Below, one piece after another: positions 17,895-27,481 of a stretch of 64,000 nt of DNA; the stretch's first letter is position 1, and each line of letters opens with the position of its first letter. The translations under genes were made by a program, and so were the position numbers. The stretch covers positions 558,001 to 622,000 of the forward strand of contig NZ_VEIO01000001.1 in the NCBI RefSeq assembly GCF_007680605.1, read 5' to 3'. Under the pieces are notes generated by a model. The model was not told the origin of the DNA. It saw nothing but the letters and a program-made list of their open reading frames with translations, and made no database searches. This DNA comes from Paenibacillus xylanexedens (GTDB lineage: Bacteria; Bacillota; Bacilli; Paenibacillales; Paenibacillaceae).

Positions 17895-19685
17895 TTATTT
17901 GGTTAACTGTTCCATCTGCTCGATTAATTCTTTGAATACACTCATCGCTTCGCGAATCGGCTGTGGTGTTGACATATCCACACCTGCTTTTTTCAAAATA
18001 TTGATGGAGTAATCACTTCCACCGCTCTTCAGGAATCCGAGATAACGATCGACTGCAGGTTGACCTTCTTCCAGAATTTGCTTCGAGAAGCTGGTCGCTG
18101 CCGAAAAGCCTGTAGCGTATTTATACACATAGAAGCTGTTATAGAAGTGGGGAATACGTGCCCATTCCATCTCGATATCTTTGTCAACGACCATATTTTT
18201 GCCATGGTATTGTACATTGAGATCATAATAAATTTCTGACAGTAACTGTGGTGTAAGAGCTTCGCCTTGTTCAGCACGTTCATGAATAATTTTTTCAAAC
18301 TCGGCGAACATGGTCTGGCGGAATACCGTAGTCCGGAACTGATCTGCATAATACGTAAGTAAATACAGTTTTTCCTTTGGATCTGTTGATTTATTCAACA
18401 TGTAGTCCATGAGTAGTGCCTCGTTTGTCGTTGATGCTACTTCTGCAAGGAAAATTGTATACTGTGCATCACGATACGAAAGGGTTGTATCCGAATAATG
18501 GGAATGCAACGCATGACCCATTTCATGTGCCAATGTGAACATGCTGTTCAGATTGTCCTTATGGTTGAGCAGTACATACGGGTGAGTGCCATAAGCACCC
18601 CATGCATAAGCACCTGAGCGTTTGTTCTCATTTTCGTACACATCAATCCAACGATTATCATATCCAGCCTGAAGAGCCTCTGCATATTCTTTGCCAAGCG
18701 GCGCCAGACCTTCCTTGACTGTTTTTTTAGCTTCTTCATAGGTGATGTCCATCTTGTACTCATCCACAAGTGGAGCGAATAGATCATACATATGCAGTTG
18801 ATCCACGCCCAGCAGTTTTTTACGGAGATCCATATAACGGTGTAAGAGTGGAAGACTTTCATGAATCGTGTCTACCAGGTTGTTATACACCTCCGTTGGG
18901 ATGTTGTCACCATACAGGTTCATTTCCATGACTGAAGGATACTTCCGCACGTTGGCATAAAACATATTTTTGGTTACGTTGGCATTCAGCGCTGCGGCAA
19001 TCGTATTTTTCTGTTTGGCATAGGTTTCATATACTGCTTTGAAAGCACGTTCCCGAACTTCACGGTTAGGATTCTCCAGAAACTGAATGTAGCTACCATG
19101 TGTCAGTTCGACTTCTTTTCCGTTCTCATCTTGAATTCGTGGAAACTTAAGATCTGCATTGTTCAGCATGCTAAAGATGGTCTGCGGTGCTTGAGACAGA
19201 TTGCCGACCTGTGCAAGTAGTGCTTCTTCCGCCTGGCTTAACACGTGGGCCTTTTCCCGTTTCATCTCTTCCAAGGTAAAGGTATATGCGGAGAGCTTCT
19301 CATTCTTAATAAGGGCGTCAAGCTCTGAATCCGGCAAAGAAAGAATCTCGGGTGTGAAAAAGGAAAGAGCTTCGCCTACCCGTACTCCGAGTTTCTGGGC
19401 TTTTTGGGACAGGCTTTGATATGTAGGATTAGCTGTGTCTTCATCTTGATGCATGCGAGCATATACGAAAAGCCGTTCAAGCTTGAGTCCGATTTCGTCT
19501 TCGAATTCGAAGCTGGCTTTAAGCACGTCAGGCTGATTCAATTTACCTTGAAATTCGGAGGCTTTTTTTATCATAGAAGATACTTCTTCATACTCCTGAT
19601 CCCAAGCCTTCTGATCGGCAAATAAATCTTCCAGTTTCCATGTATGCTCGGCTGGCACCTCGGAACGTTTCAATAATTTACTCAT
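17895..19685 (-). CDS. pepF: Oligoendopeptidase F (M3 metallopeptidase)
   Basis: Zinc peptidase that cleaves short peptides, 596 aa from the ATG at 19685, which matches normal PepF length. The zinc site HEMGHALHSHY lies in the C-terminal half, with the third ligand glutamate in FLAEVASTTNEALL. The start MSKLLKRSEVPAEHTWKLEDLF is typical of the family. AAAGGAGG lies six bases before this ATG. The frame continues upstream to a TTG at 19814 that has its own strong ribosome site and would add a signal peptide (see next entry). Both forms seem possible. Confidence 0.94.
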   Translation of the reverse strand: MSKLLKRSEVPAEHTWKLEDLFADQKAWDQEYEEVSSMIKKASEFQGKLNQPDVLKASFEFEDEIGLKLERLFVYARMHQDEDTANPTYQSLSQKAQKLGVRVGEALSFFTPEILSLPDSELDALIKNEKLSAYTFTLEEMKREKAHVLSQAEEALLAQVGNLSQAPQTIFSMLNNADLKFPRIQDENGKEVELTHGSYIQFLENPNREVRERAFKAVYETYAKQKNTIAAALNANVTKNMFYANVRKYPSVMEMNLYGDNIPTEVYNNLVDTIHESLPLLHRYMDLRKKLLGVDQLHMYDLFAPLVDEYKMDITYEEAKKTVKEGLAPLGKEYAEALQAGYDNRWIDVYENENKRSGAYAWGAYGTHPYVLLNHKDNLNSMFTLAHEMGHALHSHYSDTTLSYRDAQYTIFLAEVASTTNEALLMDYMLNKSTDPKEKLYLLTYYADQFRTTVFRQTMFAEFEKIIHERAEQGEALTPQLLSEIYYDLNVQYHGKNMVVDKDIEMEWARIPHFYNSFYVYKYATGFSAATSFSKQILEEGQPAVDRYLGFLKSGGSDYSINILKKAGVDMSTPQPIREAMSVFKELIEQMEQLTK

Positions 19686-19814
19686 GGGAATCCTCCTTTG
19701 ATTATGTGCTGAAATTATGGGCATATCCGCCTTCGTCTCCTGTGCTTGTGCAGCAGGAGACGAAGGAATCAGACTAAGAGCCAGAAGAACAGATAACGAC
19801 TTCTGATATTTCAA
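19686..19814 (-). other. In-frame upstream extension of pepF encoding a signal peptide
   Basis: A TTG at 19814 is preceded by AAGGAGG with 7-nt spacing. It opens a 43-codon segment in frame with pepF. Residues 1-25 look like a Sec signal peptide: MKYQK, hydrophobic SVLLALSLIPSSPAAQA, and AQA before QE. The end of the segment (NQRRIP) is encoded by the ribosome site of the internal start. The full product would be 639 aa and probably exported. Confidence 0.65.
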
Positions 19815-19943
19815 CGGCTTTCCTCCTTACCATACGAATAACTCAGAAAAATGAATTCCCAATAACTTCGTATAGTATGACCTAGGCACAGCTGAAATAT
19901 TTGAGCGCCTTAAACTGCGTGTAAACACATTTAGTATAGTGTA

Positions 19944-20129
19944 TCAGGCTCCCATGTTAACGAGGTAATATACGATGAGGAAAAAGGCAAAACAAACGAG
20001 TAACGTAGCGATTAGTGCCATTCCTCTTCTTAGACGATCCGGGACGGAATTACGTCCTAGAATCAACGCAAACCCCAGTGCGAAGGCAAGGATAATGAAG
20101 ATAACAACATTGCCTGAATCAAGCTGCAT
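19944..20129 (-). CDS. Small two-helix membrane protein
   Basis: 61 aa, two hydrophobic helices (about residues 7-24 and 37-58) joined by a basic loop RNSVPDRLRRG. AAGGGAG precedes the ATG. It starts 3 nt after the stop of the 77-aa gene, so they are cotranscribed. No family recognised. Confidence 0.7.
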   Translation of the reverse strand: MQLDSGNVVIFIILAFALGFALILGRNSVPDRLRRGMALIATLLVCFAFFLIVYYLVNMGA

Positions 20130-20132
20130 CGA

Positions 20133-20366
20133 TTAAACTCCCTTGAAGGCAGCCATTAGCGCACGCCATTCCTCTTCGCGATTTTCAAAATCCTCTTTCG
20201 GAAAACGACGCTCTGCCCAATGCATTAATGCAGGACGGCTGAGGAACGTGTGGCATTCTTCGCCCCACTCTTCGGATATTTCCCGGAGAACGAGATACTT
20301 GCCTTGTACTTCCACAGTCATCATATTCCACTTGTCTGTTTTGTATATTTCGTGTTTTTTTATCAT
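20133..20366 (-). CDS. Conserved small protein of unknown function
   Basis: 77 aa from the ATG at 20366, which follows TTGGAGAC; a longer frame from 20426 has no ribosome site. Soluble, charged, rich in Glu and Trp (EEWGEE, HWAERRFPKEDF, EEEWRAL). No known domain. First gene of a pair with the small membrane protein. Confidence 0.65.
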   Translation of the reverse strand: MIKKHEIYKTDKWNMMTVEVQGKYLVLREISEEWGEECHTFLSRPALMHWAERRFPKEDFENREEEWRALMAAFKGV

Positions 20367-20455
20367 AGGTAGTCTCCAAACTAACGGTTTTGGTAAAATG
20401 ATACCGTACCCTACGATGCAAAGCAAATTTTTTCATCAATTATGGAAAAGATAAA

Positions 20456-20484
20456 TTGCAAAATGGAAGCCCATACAGTATAAT
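20456..20484 (+). promoter_or_regulatory. Sigma-A promoter of the cold-shock gene
   Basis: TTGCAA, 17-nt spacer, perfect TATAAT. Confidence 0.8.
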
Positions 20485-20488
20485 AAGG

Positions 20489-20515
20489 ATATTCGCCATA
20501 GATGGCGATATTTTT
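20489..20515 (+). promoter_or_regulatory. 5' leader hairpin of the cold-shock gene
   Basis: ATATTCGCCA / TGGCGATAT pair around a TAGA loop with one bulged T, then T5, immediately before AGGAGG. It would lie at the very 5' end of the mRNA. Confidence 0.55.
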
Positions 20516-20529
20516 AGGAGGTTGTTCAT

Positions 20530-20727
20530 TTGAAAGGTACAGTTAAATGGTTTAACGCAGAAAAAGGCTATGGCTTTATTTCAGTTGAAGGCGGCGAGGA
20601 CGTATTCGTACATTTCTCCGCAATCCAAGGCGACGGCTTTAAAACATTGGAAGAAGGTCAAGCGGTAGAATTCGAAATCACTGATGGAAACCGTGGTCCT
20701 CAAGCAGCTAACGTTACTAAATTGTAA
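20530..20727 (+). CDS. Cold-shock protein (CspA/CspB family)
   Basis: Single-stranded nucleic acid binding OB-fold protein and RNA chaperone, 65 aa. RNP1 is KGYGFI and RNP2 is VFVHF; the start [16 protein letters not shown] is diagnostic. TTG start with AGGAGG 8-9 nt upstream. Monocistronic, strong promoter and terminator, so probably highly expressed. Confidence 0.97.
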   Translation: MKGTVKWFNAEKGYGFISVEGGEDVFVHFSAIQGDGFKTLEEGQAVEFEITDGNRGPQAANVTKL

Positions 20728-20790
20728 GATTTTTCCGTCATTCACGGACTTCTTATAAATGATCGATTATAGCTGAACATCACAAACACA

Positions 20791-20824
20791 AGCACAGTCC
20801 CCATTTGGAGACTGTGCTTTTTTT
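20791..20824. terminator. Terminator after the cold-shock gene
   Basis: AGCACAGTC / GACTGTGCT stem followed by T7. It also lies just past the stop of the convergent MFS gene. Confidence 0.85.
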
Positions 20825-20837
20825 GGTTTTGCACCGC

Positions 20838-22010
20838 TCATGTGGAACGATGCGTTGTGGTGCGTAACAATTGAAATCCGAAACCAATCAATGCGGCCAA
20901 AGCAAAGCCCATCGCAGTAAGATAGAACGTCTGACGTCCTGTAAGCTCTAATAACAAGCCACCCAAGGTGCCGCTTAATAGTCCGGAAGCGCTAGACCAC
21001 ACAATCGTAAATAAAGCCATGCCCGTTGCTCGAAAATTATCGGGAACGAGTCGGGTGATATAACGAACCGCAGTGACATAAAAAATACCGAAAGTCACGC
21101 TGTGCATCGTTTGAATGAGAACAACGGCTGCCGGTGTATGCGAGACAGACATGAGTAGTAAACGAATGGTATACATCAAGGCCGCTAAGGTGAGGAGTGG
21201 AAGCTCCTTATATTTGTTTCCGTATTTGCTCAGCAACAAAAATATCGGGATCTCACTTACTGAAGAGATGAGCAAGGACCAGCCGATCAATCCTTCACTT
21301 GCACCCAAATCTTTGAGTGTGATCGTCAGAAAGGCTTCGTTCATCCGATGACCCATAGCCAGTAGAAACACACAGCCGAAAAATGCAAGAACATCCCGGC
21401 GTTTCAAGATAGCCCACAGCCCGGATAAATCCATTCGGCTACTGTTACCAGCAGGCTGGTCCCGTAATTGGAAGCTGATCAGTAAGGTCACAGCTGCAAG
21501 GCTAATGCAGATCCACATCGTCCATTCGGAGCCAAACGAGCCAAGGACATAACCGATGCTAAGGGCAAAAAAAGCATATCCGATGGAGCCGAACACTCGA
21601 ATGGACGTGAAATTTCGACCATATTTATTCGCCGTTGTAATTGCCATCGTATCCGACAGTGGGTAGACCGGATAATAGAAAAAGTAAAATAGAGTTACAA
21701 GGACAAATACTTCGCCAAAGCTTGATGCGTTGGCAAGCAGGATTCCAGTGATCAGCTGGCCGCCGAGCAGTAGGATCATCACTTTCCGTACGGTCTTGTA
21801 TTTATCACTCGCCATGCTCCAGAACATATTGGAGAATACAGAAATGAGCGGTCCGATGCCATACAGGTAACCAATCTCGGCGGGGCTGAAGCCAAGGTGG
21901 CTGAAGTAAAGCTGGAAGTACGATACAACGAGTGCGGTAGAACCAAAGATAGTGAACATCAGAGCCCGGAGCCAGTTCTGATCTGGCCGGGCCGTATGAC
22001 TTAATTTCAT
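20838..22010 (-). CDS. MFS transporter (MFS_1-like, PF12832 type)
   Basis: 390 aa, about 12 membrane helices. The pattern resembles the HcaT/LacY-like branch of the MFS: SYFQLYFSHLGFSPAEIGYLYGIGPLISVFSNMFW near the start, MASDKYKTVRK in loop 2-3, and SIRVFGSIGYAFFAL in helix 5. The substrate is unknown. I start at ATG 22010, which has TGGAG about 10 nt upstream; five extra codons are possible. The MATE-like gene ends 108 nt upstream on the same strand. Confidence 0.87.
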   Translation of the reverse strand: MKLSHTARPDQNWLRALMFTIFGSTALVVSYFQLYFSHLGFSPAEIGYLYGIGPLISVFSNMFWSMASDKYKTVRKVMILLLGGQLITGILLANASSFGEVFVLVTLFYFFYYPVYPLSDTMAITTANKYGRNFTSIRVFGSIGYAFFALSIGYVLGSFGSEWTMWICISLAAVTLLISFQLRDQPAGNSSRMDLSGLWAILKRRDVLAFFGCVFLLAMGHRMNEAFLTITLKDLGASEGLIGWSLLISSVSEIPIFLLLSKYGNKYKELPLLTLAALMYTIRLLLMSVSHTPAAVVLIQTMHSVTFGIFYVTAVRYITRLVPDNFRATGMALFTIVWSSASGLLSGTLGGLLLELTGRQTFYLTAMGFALAALIGFGFQLLRTTTHRST

Positions 22011-22118
22011 GATGAGAGACTCCATTCTTAATTCTGATTCAGGTTATTCCTTAATTTCAATGCCTACAATAAACCCGATAATTTTGTTCATGGGTATAAT
22101 AGGGTTTTCCAATGTGGG

Positions 22119-23459
22119 TTACCCTTTCAGGGATGAAGAGCCGCGAGATGGCGGTATAGACATCGTTGGTTCTTTTTGCGTGCGCCGGATGACCAGCCAG
22201 ACAATAACAAGCTCTGCAAGCAAACCAAGGGATTGGGCGGCTGCCCCGATCATACCGTTCCAAGCGGGAAAAATGCTTACCAGCACGAGCAGAACAACAA
22301 TCGTGCAAATCGCATTGGCGCTCTGCGAACGAAACATCGTTTTGGTCTGTCCGCGAAGCAGAATCAAACCATTGCTGAAATCCAAAAAAGGAGAGATCAG
22401 CGGAAAGAGCACAAAAGCGCGAAGTGTCCAGAGACTTTGCTCCAGTAGCTGGCCCTGAACGCTCATGATATTTTCGAATACCCATGGCCCCAGAGGGGTA
22501 TACGCAATGGATACGGTCATCGCGAACGGAATGAAACCTGTAACAAGCGCGAATTTCTTAACGAGTTTGGCATCGATCAGATAGAAGTTGAGCACGATCT
22601 GATGAATATAGGTGAAAAAGCTTAACATGAGCTGCATCAGACTGCTCGCTACAGCAAAAGAAGAGATAGCCAGTGCGATTCCCGTTGTTTTACCGAGCAC
22701 AATGTTAATGACAGGACCGATAAACAGGGCTACAAAACTGGATAATAACAGTGGTTTGTAAAAGCGATACACATCTCCCTTGCTCTCAACAGGATGATCC
22801 TCAAGCTTGGCAGGCATTTTTCTCATAATGTTTCTGCCTTCCAAGTAGCTGATCAGAGCTTCAATCATCATTCCCGCAGCAAAGATGATAGCGCCTACAC
22901 GACCACTGTTAATGGAGTCTGTATAGATGAAGTAGAGGGATAAACCATACATACCTGATAACCTGAATACCATGCCGATCGTGAGCCATTTGGTTCGGTT
23001 GTTCGTGATGATAATGCCTTGATAAATATTCCGGATGACAGAAAAAATACTAACGTACATCAGGATCTCGTAAACGTCGATCACTTTGCTCAGCAGATCC
23101 GGGCTGACGCCAAATAAATATTTGAACACACCGGTACCAATGGGTGAATACACGATAAGAAATCCGATCAGCAATACGCATGCCAGAAATATTTTGGTCA
23201 CGAATGTAAGAGCCTGAAAAGAGAGACGGTCACGAACCAGTGCGGAACAGGTTTGGCGCAGCAAAGTGGAGGGACGCTCCGTGAGGGTCAGCAAACTTCC
23301 TGCAATGGCATAACTTGCAATAACCGTCTCTGGATGAGCAGAGCGTGCAAGTGTGCTGTTGATGATTACATGAGATATGGTGACTAGAGAGGCGGATATG
23401 CCAAGTGGCACAAAAAAAGAAAATAACCGTCTCCACGAAAGTGGTTCATCTGACGACAT
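22119..23459 (-). CDS. MATE-like (MOP superfamily) membrane protein
   Basis: 446 aa, 12 or so hydrophobic helices. The start LFSFFVPLGISASLVTISHVIINSTLARS resembles the MATE/polysaccharide-flippase fold, and related genes in Paenibacillus are usually called multi antimicrobial extrusion proteins. AAAGGAGT precedes the ATG. Followed by an MFS gene on the same strand, so possibly a two-transporter unit. Substrate not predictable. Confidence 0.75.
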   Translation of the reverse strand: MSSDEPLSWRRLFSFFVPLGISASLVTISHVIINSTLARSAHPETVIASYAIAGSLLTLTERPSTLLRQTCSALVRDRLSFQALTFVTKIFLACVLLIGFLIVYSPIGTGVFKYLFGVSPDLLSKVIDVYEILMYVSIFSVIRNIYQGIIITNNRTKWLTIGMVFRLSGMYGLSLYFIYTDSINSGRVGAIIFAAGMMIEALISYLEGRNIMRKMPAKLEDHPVESKGDVYRFYKPLLLSSFVALFIGPVINIVLGKTTGIALAISSFAVASSLMQLMLSFFTYIHQIVLNFYLIDAKLVKKFALVTGFIPFAMTVSIAYTPLGPWVFENIMSVQGQLLEQSLWTLRAFVLFPLISPFLDFSNGLILLRGQTKTMFRSQSANAICTIVVLLVLVSIFPAWNGMIGAAAQSLGLLAELVIVWLVIRRTQKEPTMSIPPSRGSSSLKG

Positions 23460-23554
23460 GTCAACGACTCCTTTGATGGATAGAAATATGCATAGTATAT
23501 CATAAAGCTTTGGACGGGGATGCGATTTTTTACGCGGTTTATGCGGCAGATCAT

Positions 23555-23583
23555 TTGTACAATTAAGGGGATCATATTATAAT
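23555..23583 (+). promoter_or_regulatory. Sigma-A promoter of ytpB
   Basis: TTGTAC, 17-nt spacer, perfect TATAAT, 57 nt before the start codon. Confidence 0.7.
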
Positions 23584-23639
23584 AGGAATGGTTAAAATCG
23601 CTCTAATACGTATTCAACCAAAGTGGAGGCACATTTATT

Positions 23640-24719
23640 TTGAGCCAATCAAATCGAAAACGTCATCAGTACCCGCGAGGACCGCTGGCATTGATGAGAG
23701 GGGTGTACAAATACACCATTCCGGAAACGCGTAAGGCATTGAATGCATGGCGTGCTCAGGCAGAGATGATTCCCAATGAGGAATTACGTACACAAGCACT
23801 TGCCAGTCTAAGGGATAAGCAATTTCACTGTGAAGGTGGAACGGTTTATGCTTTAGCGGATATGTCCAATAGACATATTCTCATTCCGCTAATCGTTTCG
23901 TATCAAACCATAAGTGATTATTTGGACAATCTGTGTGACCGCAGCACCTCGATGGACCCCGCTGACTTTCGTTTGCTCCATCAATCTATGCTTGATGCGG
24001 TAGATCCCGAGGCAACACCTGTCAATTATTATGCACTCCGTGAGGATCAGGATGACGGTGGGTACCTTCGGAATCTGGTGACGACATGTCAGGAGCTAAC
24101 TCGTCAGCTTCCGGGATATGCGTCAGCCAAGCCCCAAATACAGGATCTGGCAGGCCTATACACGGACCTGCAGGTATATAAGCACATCAAACCGGAACTG
24201 AGAGAAACGGCTTTGCTCGAATGGTGGTCGGAGCATCGCCACCGCACACCTCAGTTTCGCTGGAACGAATTCGCCGCTGCTACGGGCTCTACTCTGGGTG
24301 TATTTATGCTGTTTCTCGCTGCAAGTGACGATCAGCTGACCGAAGAGCAGGCGGTTGCGATCCACACGGCCTATTTCCCGCACGTATGTGCTTTACACAT
24401 CATGCTCGATTATTTGATCGATCAGGATGAGGATCGTGTTGGTGGGGATCTCAACTTCTGCAATTATTATGAGAATGTAGAGATGATGCTGGATCGAATT
24501 GCTTTTATTGTGGAGATGGCTCGCAGTGATGTGCAGAAGATTCCGGGAAGTTCCTTTCACCGGATGATTATTGAAGGACTGATAGCCATTTACCTGTCTG
24601 ATCCCAAAGTCAGCGAACAGCATGAAGTTCGCGTCGTGTCCAAACGCTTGATGAAGAACAGTCCAATTACACGTGTGTTTTTCTTCATTTTCAGTCGGTG
24701 GATACGGAAGCATATGTAA
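23640..24719 (+). CDS. ytpB: Tetraprenyl-beta-curcumene synthase (DUF2600)
   Basis: Large-terpene synthase that cyclises a C35 heptaprenyl diphosphate to tetraprenyl-beta-curcumene, the precursor of bacillus sesquarterpenes (known for B. subtilis YtpB). 359 aa. It matches the DUF2600 pattern: RGVYKYTIPETRKALNAW, the Asp-rich SDYLDNLCDR, and the second region LDYLIDQDEDRVGGDLNFCNYY. All helical and soluble. TTG start after GTGGAGG. No prenyl-diphosphate synthase or second cyclase is nearby. A phosphofructokinase gene follows after 53 nt. Confidence 0.9.
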   Translation: MSQSNRKRHQYPRGPLALMRGVYKYTIPETRKALNAWRAQAEMIPNEELRTQALASLRDKQFHCEGGTVYALADMSNRHILIPLIVSYQTISDYLDNLCDRSTSMDPADFRLLHQSMLDAVDPEATPVNYYALREDQDDGGYLRNLVTTCQELTRQLPGYASAKPQIQDLAGLYTDLQVYKHIKPELRETALLEWWSEHRHRTPQFRWNEFAAATGSTLGVFMLFLAASDDQLTEEQAVAIHTAYFPHVCALHIMLDYLIDQDEDRVGGDLNFCNYYENVEMMLDRIAFIVEMARSDVQKIPGSSFHRMIIEGLIAIYLSDPKVSEQHEVRVVSKRLMKNSPITRVFFFIFSRWIRKHM

Positions 24720-24772
24720 GTCAGGTGTATTGTTGCGGAGCCTGAAGTGAAACTAGAGGAGGAAGAAACATC

Positions 24773-25744
24773 ATGACAGCAGTAAAGAAAATCGCAGTGC
24801 TAACGAGCGGTGGCGATTCACAGGGGATGAACGCGGCTGTTCGTGCGGTTGTTCGCAGCGGACTATTTCACGGATTGGAAGTGTTCGGTATTCAACGCGG
24901 ATACCAAGGGCTTTTGAACAATGACATTTTCCCGATGGATCTGCGCAGTGTTGGGGATATTATCCAGCGCGGGGGGACTGTTCTGCAATCTGCACGTTGT
25001 AAAGAGTTTTATACCGCTGAAGGCCAGCAAAAAGGAGCAGATATTTTGCGCGCTCGCGGTATTGATGGTCTCATTGTTATTGGCGGAGACGGTTCATATA
25101 ATGGCGCAAACAAACTGAGCAAGCTTGGCATTAACACGATGGGTTTGCCAGGTACGATTGACAATGATATCTCATTCACCGATTATACAATCGGATTTGA
25201 TACATCCGTAAGCGTCGTGGTTGATGCGGTAAACAAATTGCGTGACACGATGTCTTCCCATGAACGTTCATCGATCGTTGAGGTTATGGGCCGTCACTGC
25301 GGTGATATCGCGCTTCATGCAGGACTTGCTTCAGGAGCGGAGACGATCCTGGTGCCGGAAGTACCTTTTGACATGGACGAAGTAGCGGAGCGTATGAAAG
25401 CTAACTTTGCACATGGCAAACGCCACAGTATCATTATCGTAGCTGAAGGCGTAGGTAAGGGAGAAGACGTTGCTAAAGAATTGATGGAACGTTGCCCAAC
25501 GTATGAGCCGCGTGTTACCGTTCTCGGACACATTCAACGTGGTGGTACGCCAACACCGTTCGACCGTAACCTTGCAAGTCGTCTGGGCGATTTCGCAGTG
25601 CGTAGCTTGATTGCAGGCGAAACGGATAAAGGCTGTGGAATCATTAAAGGTGAGCTGGTTCTCACGGATATCGATAAAGTAGTTAATACGAAAAAAGCAT
25701 TTGATATGGAAACGTATGAGCTTGCACAACGCTTGTCTCAATAA
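24773..25744 (+). CDS. pfkA: ATP-dependent 6-phosphofructokinase
   Basis: Phosphorylates fructose-6-phosphate, committing step of glycolysis, 323 aa. Motifs: TSGGDSQGMNAAVRA (ATP site; many PfkA proteins have SPG), IGGDGSYNGA, catalytic PGTIDNDI, and the substrate segment EVMGRHCGDIA. The Bacilli gene is usually next to pyk and after accA/accD; here it stands alone behind ytpB, so it may be a second copy or a moved one. GGAGGAAG precedes the ATG. Confidence 0.95.
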   Translation: MTAVKKIAVLTSGGDSQGMNAAVRAVVRSGLFHGLEVFGIQRGYQGLLNNDIFPMDLRSVGDIIQRGGTVLQSARCKEFYTAEGQQKGADILRARGIDGLIVIGGDGSYNGANKLSKLGINTMGLPGTIDNDISFTDYTIGFDTSVSVVVDAVNKLRDTMSSHERSSIVEVMGRHCGDIALHAGLASGAETILVPEVPFDMDEVAERMKANFAHGKRHSIIIVAEGVGKGEDVAKELMERCPTYEPRVTVLGHIQRGGTPTPFDRNLASRLGDFAVRSLIAGETDKGCGIIKGELVLTDIDKVVNTKKAFDMETYELAQRLSQ

Positions 25745-25760
25745 ACCCTTTCAAATCCAA

Positions 25761-25804
25761 AAAAAGAGCACACTCCGTATGATTCGGAGCTGTGCTCTTT
25801 TTTG
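25761..25804. terminator. Bidirectional terminator after pfkA
   Basis: AAAGAGCA...CTCCG / CGGAG...TGCTCTTT stem with T-runs on both strands, between convergent genes. Confidence 0.85.
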
Positions 25805-25861
25805 ATTGGATTGCTCTCCTTCATCTACGCGGGGAAAACATGTTTGGATAACGCAGTTTGC

Positions 25862-27211
25862 TTATGCTTGAAGGGAAGCTTGCTTTTGCACCCGGAACAG
25901 TCTCCACAACAGCGCTGTGGCTCCCGCTGCGAGCCCGGCAATGAGACCAATCCAATAACCAAATGCGCCAAGTGAAGTATAAGTTGCTGTGAAATAACCA
26001 ACGGGCAGACCGATAATCCAATAAGCGACAAAGGTAATGATTAATGCAGGATTGACATCTTTGTATCCTCGCAATGCCCCTTGCGTAGGCGTAGCAATGG
26101 CGTCGGAAATTTGGAAGAAAATCGCATAGATCAGAAAATGCTGCGTTAGTGTGATTACTTCCTGTTCATTGGAGTAAATTCTCGCAATCGACTCTCCGAA
26201 CACCAGCAAAATGATCGCTGTAATCAGGGAAAGCCCAATAGCTCCCCCGATTCCGAGCAAACTATACTGTTTGGCGTCTTTAAGCCGGCCTGCACCATTT
26301 TCATAACCAACCAGAATGGTGAGTGCCATACAGATGCTCACAGGTAACATATACAGCGTGGAAGCAAAATTCAGTGCTGCCTGATGGGCCGCTATCGTGA
26401 CCGTATCGAATCGGCTCATCAGCAAGGTGACCGCAGCGAAGATAGACGTTTCAAAAAAGGTTGCAAATCCGATCGGCACACCGATGGTCAGGAGTTCCTT
26501 CCATTTGCTGAGAGAGATCCGTGACCATTGACGGAAAATAGAATACTGGGCGAATGGCTCCATACGATGGGCGAAAAACAGGCTGATCAGAAAAATAAGC
26601 CAATATGTACATGCTGTGGCTACACCTGCGCCGACGCCACCTAATTGTGGGAAACCCCACCGCCCAAAAATGAGCAGATAGTTCAGTAAAATATTAACGG
26701 GTAGCGAGACAAGTGTGATGAGCATGGTAACACGTGTCTGCCCAAGTGCATCCATAAAACTGCGAAGAACCGTATATCCAAACAGAGGCATAATGCCAAA
26801 AGCAAGCGCACACAGAAAATAAAACGCTACATTTGCAACATGCGGCTCCAGAGGCATGGCGTTTAAAATGGGACTCAGCAATAAAGCGCCTGCTCCTAGC
26901 ACAATAAGACCTACAGCAATGCCCAGGTAGAGCGCCTGAATGACGCTGCGTCCGATCTGATTGTGTTGCTTGGAGCCGAGCAGGTGAGAGACAACGGGGG
27001 TTATCCCCATTAAAATCCCGCTAAGTCCGGTCTGCACGGGCATCCACAGGCTTGTGCCTATAGCGACTCCTGCCAGATCAGCTGGTGAAAATTTGCCGGA
27101 CATATTCGTATCGAAGAACGACATGGCCGAAAGCGCAATCTGAGTGGTGAAGATGGGCAAAAATATAATCAGGAACTGTTTGATTTTTTGCGGAAAGCTC
27201 GATGTGTTCAT
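25862..27211 (-). CDS. MATE family efflux transporter (NorM type)
   Basis: 449 aa, 12 transmembrane helices, two MatE repeats. Start [22 protein letters not shown] fits the family (QxxxxxxxxxDTxMxG), and [32 protein letters not shown] is the hallmark of helix 5-6. It probably exports cationic drugs with Na+ or H+. ATG at 27211 or GTG at 27217; the ribosome site is weak. Convergent with pfkA. Confidence 0.9.
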   Translation of the reverse strand: MNTSSFPQKIKQFLIIFLPIFTTQIALSAMSFFDTNMSGKFSPADLAGVAIGTSLWMPVQTGLSGILMGITPVVSHLLGSKQHNQIGRSVIQALYLGIAVGLIVLGAGALLLSPILNAMPLEPHVANVAFYFLCALAFGIMPLFGYTVLRSFMDALGQTRVTMLITLVSLPVNILLNYLLIFGRWGFPQLGGVGAGVATACTYWLIFLISLFFAHRMEPFAQYSIFRQWSRISLSKWKELLTIGVPIGFATFFETSIFAAVTLLMSRFDTVTIAAHQAALNFASTLYMLPVSICMALTILVGYENGAGRLKDAKQYSLLGIGGAIGLSLITAIILLVFGESIARIYSNEQEVITLTQHFLIYAIFFQISDAIATPTQGALRGYKDVNPALIITFVAYWIIGLPVGYFTATYTSLGAFGYWIGLIAGLAAGATALLWRLFRVQKQASLQA

Positions 27212-27361
27212 ATTCACTTAAGGTGCCTCGCGATCTATATCGTTATCATGCTGATGTCATATCAGACAGCTATTAATTCTAGAGGATTTTTACGAATTTG
27301 AACAGTGCAACTGGAGAAGGGCATGAAGCAGGAGCATAGTACCTTAACAAATATCTAGGAT

Positions 27362-27404
27362 ATTAAAATAAAAAACCTCGCTCCCGCTTTAAACGGGACG
27401 AGGC
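27362..27404 (-). terminator. Terminator of the DUF4015 gene
   Basis: CCTCG..CCCG / CGGG..CGAGG stem, followed on the minus strand by a long T-run. Confidence 0.85.
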
Positions 27405-27481
27405 TCGAGATTATGGAGTTCATGACCAAATCTGCGGTCAGATGAGTTCGAACGAATAAAATTCTATAAGTGCAAATAAAG

